Made by a program: the position numbers and the translations under genes. From Nitrospirota bacterium (GTDB lineage Bacteria; Nitrospirota; Leptospirillia; Leptospirillales; Leptospirillaceae), in the NCBI GenBank assembly GCA_021828805.1, contig JAJZCZ010000011.1, positions 1-37,040 of the forward strand: 37,040 bases of DNA. The letters run 5' to 3'. Position 1 is the first letter of the stretch. The number at the start of each line of letters is the position of its first letter. Under the pieces are notes generated by a model. The model saw only the letters and a list, made by a program, of their open reading frames with translations. It was not told the DNA's origin and did no database searches. Below, one piece after another: positions 7,673 through 16,166 of this stretch.

Positions 7673-9450
7673 GGAGTCTGAAGGTCGGGCTGTTCCAGAT
7701 GAATGCCGTGGTTGGTGATCTTGAGGGCAATGCCGCGATGATCCGGCACCATCTTGAGAGCCCGGTGGCCCGCTCTCTGGATATTGCCGCATTTCCGGAG
7801 CTTGCCATTACCGGCTATCCTCCCGAGGATCTTCTCCTCAAGCCGACCTTTCTGGAAAAGAATCGCCAGGTTCTCTCGACGCTGCTTGATGTGGCGCCGG
7901 ATGTTCTTGTCATTGTGGGCTTTGTGGAGCAGGCCGACGACATCTACAACGCGGCTGCCATCCTTTACCAGGGACGGGTGGTGGGGATCCAGCGCAAGCA
8001 GTATCTCCCCAACTATGGGGTCTTTGACGAAAACCGCTATTTCCAGTCGGGGAGCTCCAACACCATCGTCCGCTACAAGAACACGACGATCGGGGTGAAT
8101 ATCTGCGAGGACATCTGGTATCCCAAGGGACCTCTTTACCACCAGGCCCTCGACGGGGATGCCGAGGTGATCGTGAACCTGTCGGCCTCTCCCTTTCATG
8201 CCGGAAAGCGTGAGGTTCGGGAGTCGATGCTTATGACCCGGGCGGCCGACAACGGGACCTACATCGTCTACACCAATCTCGTGGGGGGACAGGACGAGCT
8301 GGTCTTTGACGGCCAGAGTCTCGTGATCAGCCCCGAAGGGGAGATTGAGTGCCGGGGAAAAGCCTTCGCCGAAGATGTTGTTGTCACGGAAATCGATGTG
8401 GACCGCGTGTTCGGCGTTCGACTCCATGATCCCCGCCGCCGCAAGGAGAAGCTCTCCCGGGTCTACGGAGCCGACTGGGGATCTTTTCCCATGACGCGGA
8501 TCGATCTCGACGCCCTGAAGGGCACCCCGACCGTCGCCTCCCAGACGCCCCACCCTCTTCTTCGGGGCCCGCTCAATACCCCTCTCTCCAGCGTGGAGGA
8601 GGTCTATGAGGCTCTGGTCATGGGTGTGCGGGACTATGTAACCAAAAACCGGCTGCGCGATGTCCTCGTCGGGATCTCCGGCGGGGTGGATTCAGCATTG
8701 GTGGCGACCCTCGCCTGCGATGCCCTGGGCCCTTCCCGGGTCCACGGGGTCTTCATGCCGTCCGTTTACACGAGCGCCGAGAGCCGGGAGGATGCCACGG
8801 CCCTGTCCGTGGCCCTGGGATTTCCCCTGGAGACGATCCCGATCAAGGAGCTGTGCGACAGCTTCACCTCGGCACTGGCCCCCTCTTTTGGCGATCGGCA
8901 CACGGATCGCCCGGAGGAGGATACCACCGATGAGAACCTGCAACCCCGCATCCGGGGGATGCTCCTCATGGCCCTCTCCAACAAGTTCGGCCACCTTGTC
9001 CTCACCACGGGCAACAAGTCCGAGATGGGCGTGGGATATATGACTCTCTATGGAGACATGGCCGGCGGATTTGCCGTACTGAAAGATGTTCCCAAGACGG
9101 AGGTCTATGCCCTCTGCCGCCTGCGGAATGACCGGGGGCCCGGAGCCATTCCGGCCCGGATCCTGGAAAAGGCGCCCACGGCCGAGCTTCGTCCCGACCA
9201 GCGCGATACAGACAGCCTGCCTCCCTACGAGATTCTCGACCCGATCATGGCCGCCTATGTGGAGGAGGATCTGGGATATGATGAGATCGTGGGGCGCGGC
9301 TTTGATCCGGCCGATGTGGCCCGGGTCATCCGGCTCGTCGACCGGAGCGAGTACAAACGCCGCCAGTCCCCTCCGGGAGTCAAGATTTCCCTGCGGGCCT
9401 TTGGCAAGGACTGGCGCCTTCCCATGACAAACCGGTTCAAGGGCGTCTAG
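7669..9450 (+). CDS. nadE: Glutamine-dependent NAD+ synthetase
   Basis: Amidates nicotinate adenine dinucleotide to NAD+ using ATP and glutamine. At 593 residues it has two domains. The N-terminal nitrilase-type glutaminase carries Glu44 (FPELAITGYPPED), Lys110 (RKQYLPNYGVFDE) and Cys146 (NICEDIW). The C-terminal synthetase carries the ATP-pyrophosphatase loop SGGVDS (337-342) and TTGNKSEMGVGY. All catalytic residues of the glutamine-dependent form are present. The GTG start overlaps the previous stop by 4 bp (GTGA) and is preceded by GGAGGAGG. It is part of a long cofactor/nucleotide operon. Confidence 0.95.
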   Translation: MRSLKVGLFQMNAVVGDLEGNAAMIRHHLESPVARSLDIAAFPELAITGYPPEDLLLKPTFLEKNRQVLSTLLDVAPDVLVIVGFVEQADDIYNAAAILYQGRVVGIQRKQYLPNYGVFDENRYFQSGSSNTIVRYKNTTIGVNICEDIWYPKGPLYHQALDGDAEVIVNLSASPFHAGKREVRESMLMTRAADNGTYIVYTNLVGGQDELVFDGQSLVISPEGEIECRGKAFAEDVVVTEIDVDRVFGVRLHDPRRRKEKLSRVYGADWGSFPMTRIDLDALKGTPTVASQTPHPLLRGPLNTPLSSVEEVYEALVMGVRDYVTKNRLRDVLVGISGGVDSALVATLACDALGPSRVHGVFMPSVYTSAESREDATALSVALGFPLETIPIKELCDSFTSALAPSFGDRHTDRPEEDTTDENLQPRIRGMLLMALSNKFGHLVLTTGNKSEMGVGYMTLYGDMAGGFAVLKDVPKTEVYALCRLRNDRGPGAIPARILEKAPTAELRPDQRDTDSLPPYEILDPIMAAYVEEDLGYDEIVGRGFDPADVARVIRLVDRSEYKRRQSPPGVKISLRAFGKDWRLPMTNRFKGV

Positions 9451-9483
9451 CCCTCCTCCGGAAAAAACAGGAGTTCCACGCGC

Positions 9484-10686
9484 GTGTCGACTATTTCGAT
9501 TGAAGAGGCCATCGAGCGGATAAGAAGTGGCAAGATGATCATTCTGTCCGACGACGAGGATCGTGAAAACGAGGGAGACTTTGTCATTGCCGCCCAGTTC
9601 GCAACTCCCGAGGCGATCAATTTCATGGCCAAGTTCGGACGGGGTCTGATCTGCATCACCCTGACCCAGGAGAAGGCGGAGTCGCTTCATCTCGACCCCA
9701 TGACCTCGGTGAATGAGGCCTCCTTCGGGACGGACTTCACGATTTCGGTCGATGCCCGGGAGGGAATCTCCACAGGTATCTCTGCCTTCGACCGGGCTCA
9801 TACCATCCAGCTCATGGTGCGTCCGGAGGCCTCTCCCTCCGACCTGGTCCGTCCCGGCCATATATTTCCGATTCGGGCCAAGCCAGGCGGTGTGCTCAAG
9901 CGGGCCGGACAGACCGAAGGGTCGGTGGATCTGTCCCGGCTCGCCGGCCTGATCCCGATGGGGGTGATCTGTGAAATCCTGAACGAAGATGGTACAATGG
10001 CGCGATTTCCTGATCTTTTGGATGTCTCGCGCGAGCATGATATCCCCATCGCCACGGTCCGGGACCTGATTGCCTACAGAAAGCGCGAAGAAAAGCTCGT
10101 CACCGAAGTGGCCTCGGCGGATCTTCCCACCGAATACGGTCATTTTCGGGCTGTTGTTTTCGAGGATGTCGTGGGCACAGGACCGCATATCGCCCTGGTC
10201 AAGGGCGAGATCGACCCCACCACCCCCACGCTGGTCCGGGTCCATTCAAGCTGCGTCACCGGCGACATCTTCCACTCTCTGCGCTGCGATTGCGGAACCC
10301 AGCTCTCCGAAGCCCTTCGCATGATTGAGCGGGAGGGACGGGGCGTCCTCCTCTACATGAACCAGGAAGGCCGGGGAATCGGTCTGGCCAACAAGATCAA
10401 GGCCTACCGCCTTCAGGAGCAGGGTTACGATACCGTGGAGGCCAACCTGAAGCTTGGCTTCAAGGAGGATCTCCGGGACTATGGTCTGGGCGCCCAGATC
10501 CTTTGCCAGCTCGGCGCCGCGAAGCTTCTTCTCATGACCAACAATCCCCGCAAGGTTGTGGGGCTTGAAGGGTATGGACTCGAGATCGTCTCCCGGGTCC
10601 CGATTGAGATCCCGGCCCGGGAGAGTAACAAGCACTACCTCCGGACGAAGCGGGACAAGCTTGGCCATATCCTTAACCATCTATAG
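9484..10686 (+). CDS. ribBA: Bifunctional DHBP synthase/GTP cyclohydrolase II
   Basis: Starts both branches of riboflavin synthesis. Residues 1-200 are RibB, making 3,4-dihydroxy-2-butanone 4-phosphate from ribulose 5-phosphate (acidic loop [12 protein letters not shown], about 22-33). Residues 205-400 are RibA, with zinc ligands C257, C268 and C270 ([16 protein letters not shown]) and GRGIGLANK. Both domains look intact, and 400 residues is normal for the fusion. The GTG start has AGGAG about 9 bp upstream. ribH follows after 21 bp; ribD and ribE are not in the window. Confidence 0.95.
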   Translation: MSTISIEEAIERIRSGKMIILSDDEDRENEGDFVIAAQFATPEAINFMAKFGRGLICITLTQEKAESLHLDPMTSVNEASFGTDFTISVDAREGISTGISAFDRAHTIQLMVRPEASPSDLVRPGHIFPIRAKPGGVLKRAGQTEGSVDLSRLAGLIPMGVICEILNEDGTMARFPDLLDVSREHDIPIATVRDLIAYRKREEKLVTEVASADLPTEYGHFRAVVFEDVVGTGPHIALVKGEIDPTTPTLVRVHSSCVTGDIFHSLRCDCGTQLSEALRMIEREGRGVLLYMNQEGRGIGLANKIKAYRLQEQGYDTVEANLKLGFKEDLRDYGLGAQILCQLGAAKLLLMTNNPRKVVGLEGYGLEIVSRVPIEIPARESNKHYLRTKRDKLGHILNHL

Positions 10687-10707
10687 AAGACAAGGACGGA
10701 ATCAGCC

Positions 10708-11205
10708 TTGAAAACCCAAGAGATCACCGGGGCCGCTCCCCGGACGGGGGGGTATCGTTTCCTGGTTGTCGTGAGCCAGTACAACAGTGTGGTGACCGAC
10801 CGGCTCCTTGCCGGGGCCATGGATACCTTTCGCTCCTACGGGGAAGAGATCGCCACCGTTGCGGTGGTGAAGGTCCCGGGAGCCCTGGAGCTCCCCTTTG
10901 TCGCCTCCCGGGCCGTCGAGTCCGGCGGGTATGACGGGGTGCTCGCCCTGGGCTGCGTGATCCGGGGCGAGACAGGGCATTACGATGCGGTCGTGGACGG
11001 GGTGACCCAGGGGCTCACCGCGATCAACAGCCGGGGAGTCGTTCCCGTGATTTTTGGCATTCTGACCACGGACACGCTCCTCCAGGCACTCGACCGGGTG
11101 GGGGGCAAGGTCGGCCACAAGGGAGTGGAAGGGGCGGCCACGCTCTATCAGATGGCCCGTCTTGCGGGAGCCCTCCCGGTCTCCTCGGGAGGAGCCTCTT
11201 CGTGA
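10708..11205 (+). CDS. ribH: 6,7-dimethyl-8-ribityllumazine synthase
   Basis: Condenses DHBP with the ribitylaminouracil intermediate, the penultimate riboflavin step. It has 165 residues and forms an icosahedral or pentameric shell in the family. Motifs: FLVVVSQYNSVVTDRLL, VKVPGALELPFVA, LGCVIRGETGHYDAV (His for proton transfer) and PVIFGILTTDT. The TTG start at 10708 is supported by AAGGACGGA about 8 bp upstream. Its end overlaps nusB by 4 bp. Confidence 0.94.
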   Translation: MKTQEITGAAPRTGGYRFLVVVSQYNSVVTDRLLAGAMDTFRSYGEEIATVAVVKVPGALELPFVASRAVESGGYDGVLALGCVIRGETGHYDAVVDGVTQGLTAINSRGVVPVIFGILTTDTLLQALDRVGGKVGHKGVEGAATLYQMARLAGALPVSSGGASS

Positions 11206-11732
11206 CCTCCGGCCGGGAGACCCTGTCTGCCCCACGGAGACGGGCGCTGTCCGCCACCCGGGGAAAGGTTCTTCAGCGGCTCTTTGCCGAAGAGTTCGAA
11301 TCCCGCTCCACAACCGACCCCCTGGTCAAGGACCTTGTCGGCTGGGAAGGCGACGATCCGATGGCCAACGCCTATGCTGACCGTCTCTATGCCGAGATTC
11401 TCTTTCGAAAACCGGAGATCGATGCCGTCATTGAGGAGCTTGCGCAGGGCTGGAGCCTCTCCCGCATGACGCGGGTCGACCGGAATATTCTTCGCATCGG
11501 AATCTGCGAGATTCTCTTCGATCCCGGGATGCCCTTCCGGGTCTCGGTCCACGAAGCTCTCGACCTGGTCCACCGGTTTTCCGATCCGGAGGCGGTCTCG
11601 TTTGTCAACGGGATTCTTCACGAGGCGGGCGTTCGTCATGCCCCGGAGAAGGGGCCATACGATCCCGCGCCGCCCCGGAAAAAAGGAGCGGCGTCCTCCC
11701 GGGCTGCTTCCAAGAAAAAGGCAAATCCGTGA
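11202..11732 (+). CDS. nusB: Transcription antitermination factor NusB
   Basis: Binds boxA RNA with NusE (S10) in rRNA antitermination complexes. The all-helical core is recognisable from ATRGKVLQRLFAEEF through WSLSRMTRVDRNILRIGICEILFDP and SVHEALDLVHRFSDPEAVSFVNGILHE. At 176 residues it is longer than usual because of a basic Lys/Arg/Ala-rich tail (about residues 148-176). The ribH-nusB order is common in bacteria. The GTG start overlaps the ribH stop, and its own stop overlaps the next gene by 4 bp. Confidence 0.92.
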   Translation: MTSGRETLSAPRRRALSATRGKVLQRLFAEEFESRSTTDPLVKDLVGWEGDDPMANAYADRLYAEILFRKPEIDAVIEELAQGWSLSRMTRVDRNILRIGICEILFDPGMPFRVSVHEALDLVHRFSDPEAVSFVNGILHEAGVRHAPEKGPYDPAPPRKKGAASSRAASKKKANP

Positions 11733-12259
11733 ACCGGACTCACCGCTCTCCCTCTTCCGGCCATGGCCCCGACTTCGGTATTTCCGGGCTTGTGCTTCTC
11801 TGGGATGAGCCGGTCTTTGCGGAATCCCGACCGTTAAGGATCTTTTCCCAGAAGGTCGGGGCTCCCCTCTCGCCGGTACTCCTGTGGACAGACTTCTGGT
11901 ATTCGGGCCTTGTGACCCGGACGCTGGCCCCCTTCTGGCGGAAGGAGAAAAAAACCATCCCTCCCTCCTTTCTTTTTGTTCCGGCCGACGGGCCCTTTCC
12001 CTCAGGATTTGTCATCCTTCCCTTTGAAGAGGGGCGATCCCTGGAATGGGCGGCGCGTCTTTTTGATACCGTGGCGGGGTTGGGGATGGCCCCGGCGGTC
12101 CTCGACAGCCAGTCTCTCACCGAAGAGCTGAAGGTTCCTGTGCCCGAAGTCTCCCGTAATCTTCTCGACCGCCATGATATCCGGCTCTATGTCTCCGACC
12201 CTGCCAGGAATCCGGCCTCGATGGAGTCGTTGCCATCCCGTATGGAGTCCGCCTCGTGA
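11729..12259 (+). CDS. Uncharacterised protein between nusB and purB
   Basis: A 176-residue protein of no family I recognise. It has no signal peptide. FGISGLVLLWDEPVF, SPVLLWTDFWYSGLVTRTLAPFW and GFVILPFEEGRSLEWAARLFD suggest a mixed alpha/beta domain. Its GTG start overlaps nusB by 4 bp and its end overlaps purB by 4 bp, so it is certainly translated within the operon if the neighbours are. The FWRKEKK segment and aromatic content resemble a DUF4416-like fold (a small family found next to such genes in other deep-branching bacteria), but I cannot confirm this. Confidence 0.7.
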   Translation: MNRTHRSPSSGHGPDFGISGLVLLWDEPVFAESRPLRIFSQKVGAPLSPVLLWTDFWYSGLVTRTLAPFWRKEKKTIPPSFLFVPADGPFPSGFVILPFEEGRSLEWAARLFDTVAGLGMAPAVLDSQSLTEELKVPVPEVSRNLLDRHDIRLYVSDPARNPASMESLPSRMESAS

Positions 12260-13608
12260 TCGACCGTTATTGCCGTGCCCCCATGAAGGGTCTCTTCGAG
12301 ACAGAGCACCGTCTTAAAACCTGGCTGACCGTGGAGCGGGCCGTTGTAACGACTCTGGCCCGTCATGGAAAGGTCGACCCCGAAGGTGCCCGGGTGGTCG
12401 CTGAGAGCCCCGTCCGGATCGATATTCCCCGGATGGATGCGATCGAGGCCGAGACCCGGCATGATGTGATTGCCTTCCTGACGATGATCTCGGAGCAGCT
12501 CCCGGAAAAAGGGCGGGCCGTCCTTCACTTCGGGATGACCTCGACCGACCTTGTGGATACTGCCCAGAACCTTCTTGTTCGGGATGCCCTCCACATCGTG
12601 GCCGACGAGCTCAAGCGCTTTATCGGGATCCTCCGGGAGAAGGCTCTCCTCCACCGCTCAACCCTGATGGTTGGCCGCTCCCACGGGATCCACGGGGAGC
12701 CGATTGTCTTCGGCCTCAAGTTCCTTTCCTGGTATGCCGAGTTCTCCCGCCACGCCGGGCGCCTTATCCGGGCCCGGGACACCATGTCGGTGGGCAAGCT
12801 GTCGGGGGCGATGGGGACAGCCGTCAACATCGATCCGGCCCTTGAAGAGGAGATCCTGGCAAGTCTGGGGCTTGCGACAGAACCCGTCGCGACCCAGGTC
12901 GTCTCCCGGGACCGCCATGCCGAGCTCTTTTCCGTGCTGGCCGGGATCGGCTCCTCCCTCGAGCGGGTGGCGGTGGAAATCCGCCACCTTCAGCGCACCG
13001 AGGTGGGCGAGGCCGAAGAGCCCTTCCGGGCCGGGCAGAAGGGGTCATCGGCTATGCCTCACAAGAGAAATCCCGTTGGCTCTGAAAATATCACAGGGCT
13101 GGCAAGGCTTCTTCGTTCTTATGCCGGTGCGGCCCTTGAAAATGTGGCTCTCTGGCACGAACGGGATATCAGCCACTCCTCGGTGGAGCGCGTGATCCTC
13201 CCCGACGCCTTCTGTCTCACCGATTACATGCTCGACCGGATGGGAACGATCCTTCGGGATCTCGTCGTCTATCCGGAGAAGATGAAACGCAATCTCGAGG
13301 CCTCCGGAGGGCTGGTCTTCTCACAGAGCGTTCTGCTCGAGCTCGTGGATTCAGGCCTTCCCCGGGAGGAGGCCTACCGGATTGTCCAGGATGCCGCCAT
13401 GTTGACCTTCCGGGAGGGAGGTCTCTTCCGGGATCGTCTGCTGGCCCATCCGGACTTTCCCAAGGGGGAAGCCTGGTCTGTTCGTCTCGGCCGGGCCTTT
13501 GATCCCCTCCGATTTACCCACAATGTGTCAGGGATCTACCGGCGGGTTCTGGGGGAGGATGTCCTTCCCGGAGAGACTTCTGTCGGGGCTCCCCGAGGAG
13601 AGCGATAG
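12256..13608 (+). CDS. purB: Adenylosuccinate lyase
   Basis: Cleaves SAICAR to AICAR and adenylosuccinate to AMP, both with release of fumarate. At 450 residues it carries the fumarase/aspartase superfamily signature GSSAMPHKRNP (263-273; catalytic Ser in the flexible loop), catalytic His in GRSHGIHGEP (about 143), and the substrate loop HFGMTSTDLVDTAQN (91-105). The GTG start overlaps the previous gene by 4 bp. purC follows only 3 bp after the stop. Confidence 0.96.
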   Translation: MIDRYCRAPMKGLFETEHRLKTWLTVERAVVTTLARHGKVDPEGARVVAESPVRIDIPRMDAIEAETRHDVIAFLTMISEQLPEKGRAVLHFGMTSTDLVDTAQNLLVRDALHIVADELKRFIGILREKALLHRSTLMVGRSHGIHGEPIVFGLKFLSWYAEFSRHAGRLIRARDTMSVGKLSGAMGTAVNIDPALEEEILASLGLATEPVATQVVSRDRHAELFSVLAGIGSSLERVAVEIRHLQRTEVGEAEEPFRAGQKGSSAMPHKRNPVGSENITGLARLLRSYAGAALENVALWHERDISHSSVERVILPDAFCLTDYMLDRMGTILRDLVVYPEKMKRNLEASGGLVFSQSVLLELVDSGLPREEAYRIVQDAAMLTFREGGLFRDRLLAHPDFPKGEAWSVRLGRAFDPLRFTHNVSGIYRRVLGEDVLPGETSVGAPRGER

Positions 13609-13611
13609 ACC

Positions 13612-14340
13612 GTGGTCCAGCCACCTGATGCCAAGCTTTATGAAGGCAAGGCAAAAATCCTTTACGCCACAATCGACCCCCGTATTCTTGTCCAGGAGTT
13701 CAAGGACGACCTCACCGCCTTCAATGCTCAGAAGAAGGGAACCTTTTTCGGAAAAGGGGCGCTCAACTGCCAGATCTCGGCGGTTCTTTTCGAGCTTCTC
13801 GCCGCCCGGGGTGTGCCCGTGCACTTTCGCTCCCTGGAGACGCCCCGGCGTATGATCATCGACCGCCTCGAGATGGTTCCCCTCGAAGTCGTCGTGAGAA
13901 ATCGCGTGGCCGGCTCCCTGGCCAAGAGGCTCGGGATCCCGGAAGGAGAGGAACTCGCCTTCCCGGTGGTCGAGTGGTACTACAAGCGCGACGATCTCGG
14001 AGACCCCATGGTCAACCGTGACCATATCCGGGTTCTCAAGCTCGCCTCCGACGCCGTTCTCGACAAGATTCGTGCGATTGCCATCAAGACCAACGAGATT
14101 CTTCTTCCCTTCTACCGGGAGAGAGGGATCCTGCTCGTGGACATGAAGCTTGAGTTTGGCTGGAATCCGGCGGGAGAGCTTGTCCTGGGTGATGAGATCG
14201 ATGGCGATACGAGCCGTCTGTGGGATGCCGAAACCAGAGAGAAGCTCGACAAGGACCTCTTCAGAATGGATCTGGGATCGGTCAAGGAAGGATACGAAAA
14301 GATTTACGAAAAGGTGGTCGGACATGCCAACGAATCGTGA
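13612..14340 (+). CDS. purC: SAICAR synthase
   Basis: ATP-dependent ligation of aspartate to CAIR, producing the substrate of the upstream purB enzyme. A 242-residue single-domain form with KLYEGKAKILYATIDP (ATP loop), the substrate segment LEVVVRNRVAGSLAKR, and ILVDMKLEFGW followed by LVLGDEIDGDTSRLWD (metal/ATP region). The GTG start lies 3 bp after purB. The 3' end overlaps purS by 17 bp. Confidence 0.95.
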   Translation: MVQPPDAKLYEGKAKILYATIDPRILVQEFKDDLTAFNAQKKGTFFGKGALNCQISAVLFELLAARGVPVHFRSLETPRRMIIDRLEMVPLEVVVRNRVAGSLAKRLGIPEGEELAFPVVEWYYKRDDLGDPMVNRDHIRVLKLASDAVLDKIRAIAIKTNEILLPFYRERGILLVDMKLEFGWNPAGELVLGDEIDGDTSRLWDAETREKLDKDLFRMDLGSVKEGYEKIYEKVVGHANES

Positions 14341-14593
14341 AACCTCCCTCGTGCGCGTGACAGTCCTCATCCGGATCCGCGACGGCGTTCTCGACCCCCA
14401 GGGGGAGGCGGTCAAGCAGGCTCTGGCAGATATGGGACACTCCACGGTGGAGGATGTTCGGATCGGCAAGATTGTCGAGCTTGTTCTGCCTTCTGGCCCC
14501 GGCCTTCCCGAGCTTGCCAGGGAATGGTGCGAGCGTCTTTTGGCCAACCCGGTTGTCGAGCGCTATGAAATTGCCTCCATCGACCCTCTCTGA
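14324..14593 (+). CDS. purS: Phosphoribosylformylglycinamidine synthase subunit PurS
   Basis: The small dimeric subunit that joins PurQ and PurL in FGAM synthetase. An 89-residue protein with a ferredoxin-like pattern: VRVTVLIRIRDGVLDPQGEAV, then a helix (QALADMGH), then VEDVRIGKIVELVL and a terminal helix. The reading frame stays open further upstream inside purC, but the ATG at 14324 gives the normal family length and has AAGGTGG before it. In many bacteria purQ and purL follow; here they do not. Confidence 0.92.
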   Translation: MPTNRETSLVRVTVLIRIRDGVLDPQGEAVKQALADMGHSTVEDVRIGKIVELVLPSGPGLPELAREWCERLLANPVVERYEIASIDPL

Positions 14594-14603
14594 TTGTGAG
14601 ACG

Positions 14604-14640
14604 GTCTCTCCGGGGATACAGAGACTAGGTCCTTCGGGAC
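14604..14640 (+). promoter_or_regulatory. Two intercistronic hairpins between purS and the heme protein
   Basis: GTCTCT (14604-14609) pairs with AGAGAC (14620-14625). Directly after it, GTCC-TTCG-GGAC (14629-14640) forms a UUCG tetraloop stem. No T-run follows, so they may stabilise or process the mRNA rather than terminate it. Confidence 0.45.
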
Positions 14641-14653
14641 AGAAGGGGCGACT

Positions 14654-16063
14654 GTGAACTCATCTCCAGGTTTTTTCCGGCTCTGGATCGGGCGCCTCTT
14701 CTGGGGGGCAATCATCACGATTCCTCTGGCCATCTTCGTTTTTGTCCTGCTGATGGTCGACGCTGAGCGCCGTGGTCTCGACCACTCCCGGACTGTTCTT
14801 GCAGCGGCCGAAAGCATGCTCTCCTCCGCCATGATTTCAGGCCATCCCGAGAGTGTTCCCACGGACATCACCCGACTGGGGACCGCTACGGGAACGACCA
14901 TCGTTCTCCTGAGAAATGACGGGGCCTCCGCCTACTCCGACCAGAAGGCTCTCGACCATATCAAGTCCTACACCGCCGTTCCGGACTCCTGGCGGAATAC
15001 CCTTCACTCCCCCGATGTTTTTCCCTGGCCGTCAACCACCGTTCCCGAACGGCTTGCCCATGAGGTCGACCGGATCTTTGCCGAAAAGGATGGGCACCTG
15101 GTGGCTGACCTGCATGGACGGGCCAATCCTATCGATCTCCACGGGGGGTATGCTGTCTGGACGCAGGCCATTCACAACCACACGGCCTGTGCCCGCTGCC
15201 ATGGGTTTGACAGTGAGGTTCTGGGCCACTGGGTTGTCATCTCAAGAGTTGTCCCCGCCACTCCCCATGCCGGCCGCATCCTGTGGGGATTCTGGCCACT
15301 TCCACTTATGAACCAGACGATTATCTTCGGGGGCACGGCGGGGCTTGTGATTGTCTCCCTGCTGTTTGTCTCGGGTCTTGAGAGCTTTCTGCTCAAGCGC
15401 AGCCTGCGCCCGAAATCGCCAAAGAAAAAGGCCTCCTCCGGCAAGACACCCGCGAAAGGTGAGGCCGGCTCTGAGGGGAAGGATACAACCGGCGGGGAGG
15501 CGGCAGGCCACACAGACCCCGGACTCACTGTGAGCTATGAGGGATGGCAGGAGCTCCATTCCCGCCTTGAGACTCTCGACCACTCCATCGTGGTATTGGC
15601 TGAGGAGATCCCCCGGCCAGGAGTCGTGGCGACGGGAGGCAAGGAGGAGACCGCTGTGGTTGAGGTTCAGGCCACGCTCTCCGAGATGCTCTCCGACTGG
15701 AGTGACCGTTTCGAAATGAGCCTTCAGGAAATCGAAGCCCATCCTCTGGCAAAGACTGATCCGACCCTTGGACGCTTCATCGAGAAAGCCCAGTCCTTCC
15801 GCTCTCAGGCTGTCTCCTTTGTGGATCTGGCCCAGGAGGAAAAGACTCCTGAGAGCTTTGGTGTTCTCAAGGCGCCCTTCTTCGAAGTGCTGAGTGAGGA
15901 GCAGCAGGATTGGACCGACCGTCTCCGCGCCGTTTTAGGACATCTCCACGCCGAAGTCCGGGCAATGGAGGGGGTGACGAAGACGGGTATGAAGCGCACT
16001 GAGCCTCCCCGTGAGGAGTCGGAGAAGACAAAGGCAAAGGCCCCGGAGAAGTCCTCAAAGTAA
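14654..16063 (+). CDS. Membrane protein with periplasmic c-type heme motif
   Basis: A 469-residue protein with the layout of a bacterial transmembrane sensor: TM1 at about 16-35, an external domain of about 185 residues, TM2 at about 221-242, then a 225-residue cytoplasmic part with a Lys/Pro-rich linker and two long helical stretches. The external domain has one CxxCH heme c motif (C179-A-R-C182-H183, in HTACARCHG). No HAMP, kinase, cyclase, EAL or chemotaxis-receptor signature is visible in the cytoplasmic part. The external domain may be of the DUF3365/Tll0287 heme-PAS type; this is inference from layout. The GTG start is preceded by AGAAGGGG. A redox, NO or O2 sensing role is plausible but unproven. 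Confidence 0.75.
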   Translation: MNSSPGFFRLWIGRLFWGAIITIPLAIFVFVLLMVDAERRGLDHSRTVLAAAESMLSSAMISGHPESVPTDITRLGTATGTTIVLLRNDGASAYSDQKALDHIKSYTAVPDSWRNTLHSPDVFPWPSTTVPERLAHEVDRIFAEKDGHLVADLHGRANPIDLHGGYAVWTQAIHNHTACARCHGFDSEVLGHWVVISRVVPATPHAGRILWGFWPLPLMNQTIIFGGTAGLVIVSLLFVSGLESFLLKRSLRPKSPKKKASSGKTPAKGEAGSEGKDTTGGEAAGHTDPGLTVSYEGWQELHSRLETLDHSIVVLAEEIPRPGVVATGGKEETAVVEVQATLSEMLSDWSDRFEMSLQEIEAHPLAKTDPTLGRFIEKAQSFRSQAVSFVDLAQEEKTPESFGVLKAPFFEVLSEEQQDWTDRLRAVLGHLHAEVRAMEGVTKTGMKRTEPPREESEKTKAKAPEKSSK

Positions 16064-16120
16064 GGATTGCAACGGGAAAATAAAACCCGGGGGGAGATCT
16101 CTTCTCCCGGAGAATGACGA

Positions 16121-16148
16121 GGGAACCGGATGACCGGTTCCCTTTTTT
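16121..16148 (+). terminator. Rho-independent terminator
   Basis: GGGAACCGG (16121-16129), loop ATGA, CCGGTTCCC (16134-16142), then six T. It ends the long NAD/riboflavin/purine/heme-protein transcription unit. Confidence 0.93.
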
Positions 16149-16166
16149 CTGTGCTGAGGAGGGTCT

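Noticed and set aside
8692-10245. A 517-residue reverse open frame across nadE and ribBA
   Set aside because: Shadow of GC-rich forward genes; no domain, and it crosses two intact enzymes.
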